Source: JBBSGD01 sp038254435 (GTDB lineage Bacteria; Actinomycetota; CADDZG01; WHSQ01). From it: a stretch of 28,679 bases of DNA. Made by a program: the position numbers and the translations under genes. The stretch spans positions 1 to 28,679 of the forward strand of contig JBBSGD010000030.1 in the NCBI GenBank assembly GCA_038254435.1, read 5' to 3'. Numbering within the stretch: position 1 is the stretch's first letter; every line of letters starts with the position of its first letter. Positions 22,591-28,679 of this stretch are shown here, piece by piece. The notes below the pieces were generated by a model. That model did not search any database, had not been told where the DNA came from, and saw nothing but the letters and a program-made list of their open reading frames with translations.

Positions 22591-24114
22591 ATGATCCCGC
22601 TCCTCAGCCCCGAGGAGATGGGCACGGCGGACCGGGCGGCCATCGCCTCCGGGACTCCCGGAGCCGTCCTCATGGAGCGCGCCGGGCACGCTGCAGCGCG
22701 CGCCGTCCTGCGGTTGCTGGGCGCCCGTTACGGAGCGCGCGCTGTTGTCGTGTGCGGCAAGGGCAACAACGGGGGCGACGGCTTCGTTGTGGCGCGCCGT
22801 CTCGCGCGCGCGGGCGTCGGGGTGCGCTGTCTCGTCCTCTTCGATCCAGCCGAGGCCCGCGGCGACGCGGCGCTGCAGCTCGAGCGCATGCGCCGAGCAG
22901 GTGTGGCTCCACAGGCGTTCGAAACGGGCGCTCTCGCCGGCGCCGACATCGTCGTCGATGCCGTATTCGGCACCGGGTTCGCGGGCCGGGTGGAGGGTGC
23001 GCCTGCGGGCGCCTTGGTCGCGCTGTCCGAGTGCGGCGCTCCGGTTCTCGCCATCGACATCCCTTCGGGGGTGAACGGAGCCACCGGCACGATCACCGGC
23101 CCTGCCGTCGAGGCCGCGGTCACAGTGGCTATGGGAGCCCAGAAGCTCGGCACGGCGCTGGCGCCCGGCGCCGCCAATGCCGGCCGCGTCGAGGTAGTCG
23201 ACATCGGCATCGGTGTGCCCGAGACGAACGTCGCGCTCCTCGAGGCGGCGGACGTCGCGTCCCGGTTGCCGCGGCGGAGTGCCGGCGCGCACAAGCGCTC
23301 CGCAGGCGCGGTGGCGCTCCTCGGTGGTTCGGCCGGCATGAGCGGGGCCGTGCTGCTGGCGGGGCGTGCCGCGGCCCGCAGCGGCGCCGGCTACGTGACC
23401 GTCGGCGCGACGCGCTCCGTCGACGGGCTGGTGTCCTTGGTCCTACCCGAGGTGTTGTCGCACGCCGTGACCACCGACGAGAGCCTCGGCCCCGGGGCTC
23501 TCGAGGCCTTCGCCCCGGTGCTCGCCGGGGCCACGGTGCTGGCTCTCGGGCCCGGGCTGGGGCGCGGCCCGGGGCAGGGCGCCCTCGTCGAGCGTGCCCT
23601 CAAGGAGGTAGAGCTTCCGCTCGTGCTCGACGCCGATGGGCTGAGCGCGCTGGCCGAGGCCCCCAGGGCGGCCGCCGCGCGCACAGCTCCGCTCGTGCTC
23701 ACGCCTCATCCGGCCGAGATGGCCCGGCTCCTCAAGGTCTCGGTGCCCGAGGTACAGGCGGACAGGCTGGGCGCGGCTCGCGCCGCGGCGCGACGCTACG
23801 GTTGCATCGCCGTGCTCAAGGGCTTCAGGACGGTCGTGGCGGCGCCGGAGGGGCGCGCCGTGATCAACCCGACGGGGGGGCCGGCCCTTGCTTCGGCCGG
23901 TACCGGCGATGTCCTCACCGGGGTCACCGCGGCGCTGCTCGCGGCGGGGCTCGCGCCGTTCGAGGCCGCTTTCTGCGCCGTCTACGTGCACGGCTTGGCC
24001 GGCGACCTCGCGGGCGCGGCCGGACCCCAGGGTGTCATCGCCTGGGACGTGGCGGAGGCCCTGCCGCGCGCCATCGCCGAGCTGAGCACCGCGGAGACTA
24101 CGGTAGGTCGATGA
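22591..24114 (+). CDS. nnrD: Bifunctional NAD(P)HX epimerase/ADP-dependent NAD(P)HX dehydratase
   Basis: Repairs hydrated NADH and NADPH. The 507-residue protein joins two domains. The N-terminal YjeF/NnrE epimerase domain (about 1-215) has VVCGKGNNGGDGFVVARRL with the nucleotide loop at 56-64, and AIDIPSGVNG. The C-terminal NnrD dehydratase domain (about 225-507), of the ribokinase-like fold, has HKRSAGAVALLGGS, LTPHPAEMARL, and SAGTGDVLTGVTAALLAAGL from about residue 436, which supplies the catalytic aspartate. The fused form is common. The stop overlaps alr by 4 bases (ATGA), an arrangement often seen in actinobacteria, where this gene sits between glmS and alr. Confidence 0.95.
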   Translation: MIPLLSPEEMGTADRAAIASGTPGAVLMERAGHAAARAVLRLLGARYGARAVVVCGKGNNGGDGFVVARRLARAGVGVRCLVLFDPAEARGDAALQLERMRRAGVAPQAFETGALAGADIVVDAVFGTGFAGRVEGAPAGALVALSECGAPVLAIDIPSGVNGATGTITGPAVEAAVTVAMGAQKLGTALAPGAANAGRVEVVDIGIGVPETNVALLEAADVASRLPRRSAGAHKRSAGAVALLGGSAGMSGAVLLAGRAAARSGAGYVTVGATRSVDGLVSLVLPEVLSHAVTTDESLGPGALEAFAPVLAGATVLALGPGLGRGPGQGALVERALKEVELPLVLDADGLSALAEAPRAAAARTAPLVLTPHPAEMARLLKVSVPEVQADRLGAARAAARRYGCIAVLKGFRTVVAAPEGRAVINPTGGPALASAGTGDVLTGVTAALLAAGLAPFEAAFCAVYVHGLAGDLAGAAGPQGVIAWDVAEALPRAIAELSTAETTVGR

Positions 24115-25274
24115 GCGGATACAGCATCGCAGAGGTGCGCGAGCGGGGCCATCCGGTGTGGGCGGAGGTCGACCTCGAGGCCATCCGCCACAACGTGATG
24201 ACCCTTACGAGTCGCGCCGCTCCCGCCGAGGTCATGGGCGTGGTCAAAGGCTACGCCTACGGGCACGGAAATCCCGCCTGCGCCCGGGCGATGCTCGAGG
24301 GCGGGGCAACGCGGCTCGGCGTTGCCCGGGTGGCCGAGGGGCTTCACCTCAGGGAAGCGGGCATCGAGGCGCCGATCCACGTGTTCACCGAGCCGCCCAT
24401 CGAGGGGATCGGCGCCCTGCTCCGCTACGACTTGACGCCGACCGTCTACACGGACGCCTTCGCTGCCGCGCTGTCGGATGCTGCGCTCGCCCGCAGCGCG
24501 CCGGCCGCCGTGCACGTAAAGCTCGACACCGGAATGCACCGGGTCGGGCTGCAGGCCGGCGAGGTCGACGATGCGCTAAGGAGCCTGAAGGCGCTCACGG
24601 GGTTGCGCGTGGAGGGAGTGTGGAGTCACCTCGCAGTGGCAGACCTACCCGGCCATCCCTTCACCCGTAAGCAAATCGATCTCTTCGAGGAGCTGACGGC
24701 CCGCTTCGAGCGAGCCGGGATCGACTTTGCCTATCGCCACATCGCCAACTCGGCCGCGACCTTGTCGCTGGCCGAGAGCCACTACGACATGGTTCGGGCC
24801 GGAGGCGCCTGCTACGGATTGTGGCCGGGCGAAGATCTCACCGGCACCGCCGACCTTCGCCCGGCCCTTGCCTTGCGTGCTCAGGCGAGCATGATCAAGA
24901 CCGTGCCGGCAGGCGAGCGGCTCTCCTACGGGCTTCACTACGAGCTGAACGAGGCGAGCCGGATCGTGACCGTGCCTGCGGGTTACGCAGATGGCTACGA
25001 CCGGGGGCTGTCGCGCAGCGCCGACGTCATCATCCGCGGCACCCGCCACCACGTTTCGGGAACCGTGTGCATGGACCAGTTTATGGTTGACGTCGGCAGG
25101 GCCGGCGCCGAGGTCGGCGACGTAGTCACCCTCATCGGGAGTGACGGGAAGGAGCGGGTGAGCGCCGAGGAGCTGGCGGCCAAGATCGGCACGGTCAACT
25201 ACGAGGTCACGGCTCGCGTCGCCTCGCGCGTCCCGCGCGTGTACCTGGGCGAGCGGACGAGCGATCCGAAATGA
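24111..25274 (+). CDS. alr: Alanine racemase
   Basis: PLP enzyme that makes D-alanine for peptidoglycan. The 387-residue protein has the N-terminal barrel with WAEVDLEAIRHNV and VVKGYAYGHG, in which Lys46 binds PLP. The usual text after the lysine is Ala-Asp/Asn; here it is Gly-Tyr. The C-terminal domain has the second catalytic base, Tyr273, in RLSYGLHYE, then VPAGYADGYDRGLS and VCMDQFMVDVG at 319-329. All key residues are present, so activity is expected. Start ATG 24111 overlaps the nnrD stop, and the stop overlaps the hydrolase start, giving a translationally linked trio. Confidence 0.95.
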   Translation: MSGYSIAEVRERGHPVWAEVDLEAIRHNVMTLTSRAAPAEVMGVVKGYAYGHGNPACARAMLEGGATRLGVARVAEGLHLREAGIEAPIHVFTEPPIEGIGALLRYDLTPTVYTDAFAAALSDAALARSAPAAVHVKLDTGMHRVGLQAGEVDDALRSLKALTGLRVEGVWSHLAVADLPGHPFTRKQIDLFEELTARFERAGIDFAYRHIANSAATLSLAESHYDMVRAGGACYGLWPGEDLTGTADLRPALALRAQASMIKTVPAGERLSYGLHYELNEASRIVTVPAGYADGYDRGLSRSADVIIRGTRHHVSGTVCMDQFMVDVGRAGAEVGDVVTLIGSDGKERVSAEELAAKIGTVNYEVTARVASRVPRVYLGERTSDPK

Positions 25275-26380
25275 CCCGCAAACCGGGACTCTTCGCTCTG
25301 GTGGGCACGGCGGTCGGCCTCGGCGTCGGCGTCGCAGCAGAGCACTCGGTCATCAGGAGGCACCGGCGCGACGATCCCGAGGGAGAAGAGCGCTTCGGGT
25401 CCCGGCGAGGGACGCGTTCGAAGCGCCTGATCCGGCCCGACGGGGCAGAGATCTTCGTCGAGGAGACGGGGCAGGAAGGCGCTACACGAGGTTTGGTGTT
25501 CGTGCACGGCTCGGCCCTCCGAACGGACATGTGGCATTACCAGATGGACGAGATCGAAGGATACCGGTGCGTCTTCTACGATCTAAGGGGCCACGGCCTA
25601 TCCCAGCCCAGGGGGGCGTCCCCCTACACCATCGCTACCCTCGCGGCAGACCTTTGCGCGGTCATAGAGGATGCGGGGCTCACCGAGGTAATCGTGATCG
25701 GACACTCGGCTGGGGGCATGATCGCGCTGCAGCTCGCGTTCGATGTGCCCGGGCTCCTTGCAGGGACCGTGAAGGGCCTCGTGCTCGCCAACTCGACTTA
25801 CAAGCCCGCCGCGGAGACCCTCCTCGGGGGCGCGATCCTGGCGAGGATGGAGCGGCTGGTGCGCCGCCCGCTGGACGTCATCGGAAGCCAGTCCAGGCAG
25901 CTCGATCGACTGCGCGCGCTGGTGCCGGCGTCCGACGGTGTCTTCTGGAGCGTGACGCTGGCGGCTTTCGGTCCCAACCCCTCGGCCCGCCACGTCGACT
26001 TCACCTACGACATGGTCGCGGGTGCCTCGGCCGGGGTGATATTCGAGCTGGTGCGCGCTTACCGGGGATTCGACGCGCGCGACGGCCTCGATCAGGTGAC
26101 CGTCCCGGTCCTCGTCATGGCCGGTACGCACGACAGGCTCACCGTCCCGGCGGCCAGCGAATACCTTGCTTCCCACCTGCCAGAGTGCGAGCTGGTGATG
26201 CTGGAGGACTGCGGGCACATGATGATGCTCGAGCGCCATCGTGACTTCTCCGCGCACGTGCAGCGCTTTGCCGGCCGGGTGTTCGGCGGCTCAGGTTCGG
26301 CAAGAGGCAAGGGGAACGGTCTCAGAGCGAGGAGCCGCAAGGACACACAAAGACAGCGTGCCGCGCTGCCCCGGCCGTGA
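25271..26380 (+). CDS. Alpha/beta-hydrolase with N-terminal membrane anchor
   Basis: A 369-residue serine hydrolase of unknown substrate. A short hydrophobic stretch (about residues 6-23, GLFALVGTAVGLGVGV) suggests a signal or anchor. The fold shows VFVHGSALRTDMW for the oxyanion region, DLRGHGLS, the nucleophile elbow GHSAGG at 144-149 with Ser146, the acid Asp288 in AGTHDRLTVP, and His316 in EDCGHMMMLERH, so the triad is complete. The last 30 residues are basic and rich in Arg, Ser and Gly. In many actinobacteria a hydrolase of this type lies between alr and tsaE, as here in outline. It overlaps alr by 4 bases. Confidence 0.88.
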   Translation: MTRKPGLFALVGTAVGLGVGVAAEHSVIRRHRRDDPEGEERFGSRRGTRSKRLIRPDGAEIFVEETGQEGATRGLVFVHGSALRTDMWHYQMDEIEGYRCVFYDLRGHGLSQPRGASPYTIATLAADLCAVIEDAGLTEVIVIGHSAGGMIALQLAFDVPGLLAGTVKGLVLANSTYKPAAETLLGGAILARMERLVRRPLDVIGSQSRQLDRLRALVPASDGVFWSVTLAAFGPNPSARHVDFTYDMVAGASAGVIFELVRAYRGFDARDGLDQVTVPVLVMAGTHDRLTVPAASEYLASHLPECELVMLEDCGHMMMLERHRDFSAHVQRFAGRVFGGSGSARGKGNGLRARSRKDTQRQRAALPRP

Positions 26381-26422
26381 GCCGTGTGCGGTTGGCCCGG
26401 CTGCGTGCCAGAAAGGAATCGC

Positions 26423-27526
26423 ATGAGAGACGACAGAGTGGAGAAGCTGGCCGAGATACTGGTGAGCTTTTCCACGCAGGTAGCACAGGGGGACACGGTT
26501 CAGATCACGGGGTCCTACGTGGCCGAGCCGCTGATGTTGGCAATTTACAAAGGGGTGCTGGGGCGCGGCGCCCACCCCCTCCTGCGCGCTACGCTGCCCG
26601 CGGCCCAGCCCCTCTTCTACAGGTTTGCGCGGGAGCATCAGCTCGAGTACGTGTGGGCCACGCAGAAGTGGATGGTCGAGAACGTCGACGTGTCGTTTGA
26701 CATCATCTCTGACACCAACACTCGCCAGCTCTCGAGGACCGACCCCGCCAAGCAGGTGATCGCGGCGCGCGCTCGCAAACCGTTGATGGACACGGTCATG
26801 AAGCGTTCGGCGGCAGGGGACTATCGCTGGAACGTGACGCTCTTCCCCACCGATGCCATTGCCATGGAGGCCGAGATGAGCCTCGCCGAGTACGAGGACT
26901 TCTACTACTCGGCATGTCTCATCGATGCAGCCGATCCGGTCGCCGAGTGGAAGAAGCTTGCCGCTCATCACGGACGGCTTCTCGAGTGGATCAAGGGGCG
27001 CAACGAGGTCCACATAGAAGGAGAGGGAACCGATCTGTACCTCGGCATAGAGGACCGCACGTTCGTCGCAGCGGACGGCGACAAGAACTTTCCCGACGGC
27101 GAGATCTTCACGGGACCGGTCGAAGACGAGACGCGCGGGCACATCTCGTTCACCTATCCCGCGATCTACAACGGGCAGTCGGTTGAAGGTGCGCGGCTCG
27201 AGTTCGAAGGTGGGAGCGTCGTCAACGCGACCGCGGACAAGAACGAGGAGTATCTGGTCAAGACCCTCGATACAGATTCCGGCGCCCGCATCCTCGGCGA
27301 GCTGGGCATCGGCACGAACTACGGCGTCGCAGAGTTCACGGGCGAGATCCTTCTGGACGAAAAGATTGGCGGGACCGTCCACCTTGCGGTAGGCGCCTCC
27401 TATCCCGAGACCGGCGGCGTCAACGAGTCCGCGGTTCACTGGGACATGGTCTGCGACCTCAGGCGGGGCGGCCGAATCTCAGTCGACGGCGACATGCTGA
27501 TGGAGGACGGCAAGCTGCTGGTGTGA
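26423..27526 (+). CDS. M29-family metallo-aminopeptidase (AmpS/AmpT type)
   Basis: A cytoplasmic dinuclear metal aminopeptidase of the thermophilic M29 family. The 367-residue length fits the family. Typical blocks are PDGEIFTGPVEDETRGH (Glu227 being a likely metal ligand), LGELGIGTNYGVAEF, DEKIGGTVHLAVGASYP with His and Tyr, and VHWDMV with His339 and Asp341 as likely ligands. No signal peptide. ATG 26423 has AAAGGA 6 bases before it; the open frame begins earlier (26384) but lacks support. It is placed between the hydrolase and the uracil-DNA glycosylase and is followed by a strong hairpin. Confidence 0.93.
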   Translation: MRDDRVEKLAEILVSFSTQVAQGDTVQITGSYVAEPLMLAIYKGVLGRGAHPLLRATLPAAQPLFYRFAREHQLEYVWATQKWMVENVDVSFDIISDTNTRQLSRTDPAKQVIAARARKPLMDTVMKRSAAGDYRWNVTLFPTDAIAMEAEMSLAEYEDFYYSACLIDAADPVAEWKKLAAHHGRLLEWIKGRNEVHIEGEGTDLYLGIEDRTFVAADGDKNFPDGEIFTGPVEDETRGHISFTYPAIYNGQSVEGARLEFEGGSVVNATADKNEEYLVKTLDTDSGARILGELGIGTNYGVAEFTGEILLDEKIGGTVHLAVGASYPETGGVNESAVHWDMVCDLRRGGRISVDGDMLMEDGKLLV

Positions 27527-27535
27527 GCGAAGGTC

Positions 27536-27554
27536 ACCCGGCCCCCGGCCGGGT
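27536..27554 (+). terminator. Strong hairpin after the M29 gene, candidate terminator
   Basis: ACCCGGCC-CCC-GGCCGGGT is a perfect 8-bp stem with a 3-base loop, starting 10 bases after the stop codon. No T-run follows, so it would be an intrinsic terminator of the U-tract-less type proposed for actinobacteria, or an RNA-stabilising hairpin. Confidence 0.45.
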
Positions 27555-27575
27555 CGACGCTGCGCAATCTATGAA

Positions 27576-27624
27576 GCCGAGTGGGCCGATACGGGGATAT
27601 TTGCCCGTTGACCACCCACTCACC
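27576..27624 (+). repeat. 49-nt dyad element, copy B (aminopeptidase/udg intergenic)
   Basis: GCCGAGTGGG (27576-27585) and ACCACCCACTC (27611-27621) repeat the arms of copy A in the same order, orientation and total length. GAGTGGG pairs with CCCACTC (7 bp). Inside, a different hairpin forms, ACGGG (27591-27595) with CCCGT (27604-27608), with an AT-rich loop GATATTTG. Conserved outer arms with changed inner stems suggest selection on structure, though two copies are too few to prove it. Confidence 0.6.
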
Positions 27625-27675
27625 CCGGCGGCGGGCATCCAGCGATGCTAGCGCCGCCGCGCCCGAAGCCGGCGA

Positions 27676-27705
27676 TTGACCGAGGTGGTCCGGGAAACGT
27701 ACTGT
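27676..27705 (+). promoter_or_regulatory. Candidate promoter of the uracil-DNA glycosylase gene, possibly leaderless
   Basis: TTGACC (27676-27681) and TACTGT (27700-27705) are spaced 18 bases apart. RNA would start at about 27712-27713, which coincides with the ATG at 27713. The gene has no properly spaced ribosome-binding site, which agrees with a leaderless message. Confidence 0.5.
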
Positions 27706-27712
27706 CGAAGGC

Positions 27713-28411
27713 ATGCCTTCTTTGACCGGGCCGGACGTCCCCTCCTCGTTCGCAGGCGGTGACATAGACGCAGTGCGCGACGAGGCCCTTGGTTGCACCA
27801 AGTGCCGCCTGGCCGAGGGCCGGACCAACGTCGTGTGGGGGGACGGCAACCTCGATGCGGACCTCCTGTTCATCGGAGAGGCCCCGGGCTTTCACGAGGA
27901 TCAGCAGGGACGAGCTTTCGTGGGAGCCGCAGGCAAGCTGCTCGACACGTTGCTCGGCGAGATAGGCCTTGATCGCACCAAGGCCGCTATCGTCAACGTG
28001 CTCAAGTGCAGGCCGCCGAGCAACCGGGACCCCCAACCGGACGAGATCGAGTCGTGCACGCCGTATCTCGAGGCCCAGCTTCAGCACATGAAGCCCAAGG
28101 TCATCGTCACGCTGGGGAACTTCGCCACTCGCTTCGTGCTCGACCAGCCCATCGGCATCACGCGGGCGCGCGGCCACCTCTACGAGCGGCGAGGGGCCAC
28201 GGTCATTCCCACCTTCCATCCTGCTGCCGCGTTGCGCGGTGGCCGCTGGGGAGGGATCAGCCCGATCGACGCGCTGCGCGAGGACTTCCAGTCGGTCAAG
28301 AGGGTCCTTCAGCGGCCCGCCGCGGAACGCGAGGAACCCGAACGGGCCCGAGCCGTGGCCGAGGAGGCCGCGGCCGAGGAGGCCGAGCAGACCCAGATGG
28401 AGCTCTTCTAG
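27713..28411 (+). CDS. udg: Type 4 uracil-DNA glycosylase (iron-sulfur)
   Basis: Removes uracil from DNA. The 232-residue protein has the type 4 layout: four cysteines for a [4Fe-4S] cluster at 28, 31, 99 and 115, motif A GEAPGFHEDQQG at 55-66, NVLKCRPPSNRDP, and motif B TFHPAA. After about residue 200 the family core ends and a Glu/Ala/Arg-rich tail follows, finishing EQTQMELF. The last five residues resemble the bacterial beta-clamp-binding motif (QLxLF), so the tail may tether the enzyme to the replication clamp. ATG 27713 fits the family start. No neighbour suggests a specialised role. Confidence 0.93.
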   Translation: MPSLTGPDVPSSFAGGDIDAVRDEALGCTKCRLAEGRTNVVWGDGNLDADLLFIGEAPGFHEDQQGRAFVGAAGKLLDTLLGEIGLDRTKAAIVNVLKCRPPSNRDPQPDEIESCTPYLEAQLQHMKPKVIVTLGNFATRFVLDQPIGITRARGHLYERRGATVIPTFHPAAALRGGRWGGISPIDALREDFQSVKRVLQRPAAEREEPERARAVAEEAAAEEAEQTQMELF

Positions 28412-28458
28412 TGGCCCCTGGTTCGGCGCGGGGGCCCCGAAGGGCTCGCTAGGCGCTC

Positions 28459-28679
28459 ATGCGAGAGGCTCTTTCGGTCACCAGTCACTCGCCCGAGGAG
28501 ACGCGCATCCTCGGTGCGACGCTCGGCCCCGTCCTCGCGCCCGGGGACGTTGTCGCCCTGAGCGGCGATCTCGGAGCCGGCAAGACTCTCTTCGTGCAGG
28601 GCCTGGCGGCGGCTCTCGGGGTAAGGACCGCCGTCACAAGCCCCAGCTTCACGCTCGTGCACGAGTACGCGGGCCACCA
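28459..28679 (+). CDS. tsaE: tRNA threonylcarbamoyladenosine biosynthesis ATPase TsaE, N-terminal part
   Basis: The P-loop ATPase that drives the TsaB-TsaD complex in making the t6A modification of tRNAs reading ANN codons. Only 73 residues are inside the window, about half of the protein. Visible are the opening EETRILGATLGPVLAPGDVV, the Walker A loop GDLGAGKT at 36-43, and the diagnostic SPSFTLVHEY. ATG 28459 lies 47 bases after udg; between them GGCCCC (28413) can pair with GGGGCC (28431), perhaps a weak hairpin. The gene continues past the window end. Confidence 0.95.
   Translation, partial: MREALSVTSHSPEETRILGATLGPVLAPGDVVALSGDLGAGKTLFVQGLAAALGVRTAVTSPSFTLVHEYAGH

Noticed and set aside
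22752..24110. Open frame continuing upstream of alr through nnrD
   Set aside because: The upstream part is Arg-rich out-of-frame translation of nnrD; alr starts at ATG 24111.
1..28679. CRISPR array, insertion sequence, tRNA or rRNA gene, phage genes
   Set aside because: No regularly spaced repeats, transposase, integrase or RNA gene was seen apart from the glmS ribozyme.

Overview
The window is chromosomal core DNA of a GC-rich bacterium, most likely a member of the Actinomycetota. The evidence is the strong G/C preference at third codon positions, many GTG starts, a coproporphyrin-dependent haem operon (hemE, ferrochelatase, CgoX-type oxidase, HemQ), a deazaflavin (F420)-type nitroreductase, a MobA plus DUF6457 pair, an actinobacterial-type TetR beside an acyl desaturase, and the order alr - hydrolase - (M29 peptidase - uracil-DNA glycosylase) - tsaE. 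The genus cannot be fixed from the sequence. A glmS ribozyme between glmM and glmS is unusual for this group.

Layout. 1-1274 (-): N-terminal half of aconitase, divergent from glucose-6-phosphate isomerase (1431) across a short region with a perfect 7-5-7 dyad. 1431-8529 (+): pgi, a one-PASTA membrane protein, an F420-type reductase, an ABC-F ATPase, a CDF metal transporter, zwf and a DsbA-like protein; pgi and zwf mark glucose-6-phosphate branching. 12641-8542 (-): the operon hemE-hemH-hemG-hemQ, with two 4-nt overlaps. 12642-12855: divergent regulatory region holding copy A of a 49-nt dyad element and a TetR-like operator. 12856-15289 (+): desaturase, TetR, mobA, DUF6457. 15290-17189: an island of lower GC with a frameshift-damaged secreted-protein gene, an intact lipoprotein and a small C-terminally anchored protein, none of which I recognise. 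18631-17198 (-): a TreT-like trehalose synthase. 18690-22195 (+): glmM, glmS ribozyme and glmS, the amino-sugar entry to peptidoglycan. 22206-28679 (+): a small coiled-coil protein, NAD(P)HX repair enzyme, alanine racemase, alpha/beta hydrolase, M29 aminopeptidase, copy B of the 49-nt element, type 4 uracil-DNA glycosylase with a possible beta-clamp-binding tail, and the start of tsaE.

The clearest systems are haem synthesis by the coproporphyrin route, cell-wall precursor supply (glmM, ribozyme-controlled glmS, alr), and glucose-6-phosphate partition (pgi, zwf). The best candidates for undescribed biology are the paired 49-nt intergenic elements at 12685 and 27576 and the GC-extended glmS ribozyme.
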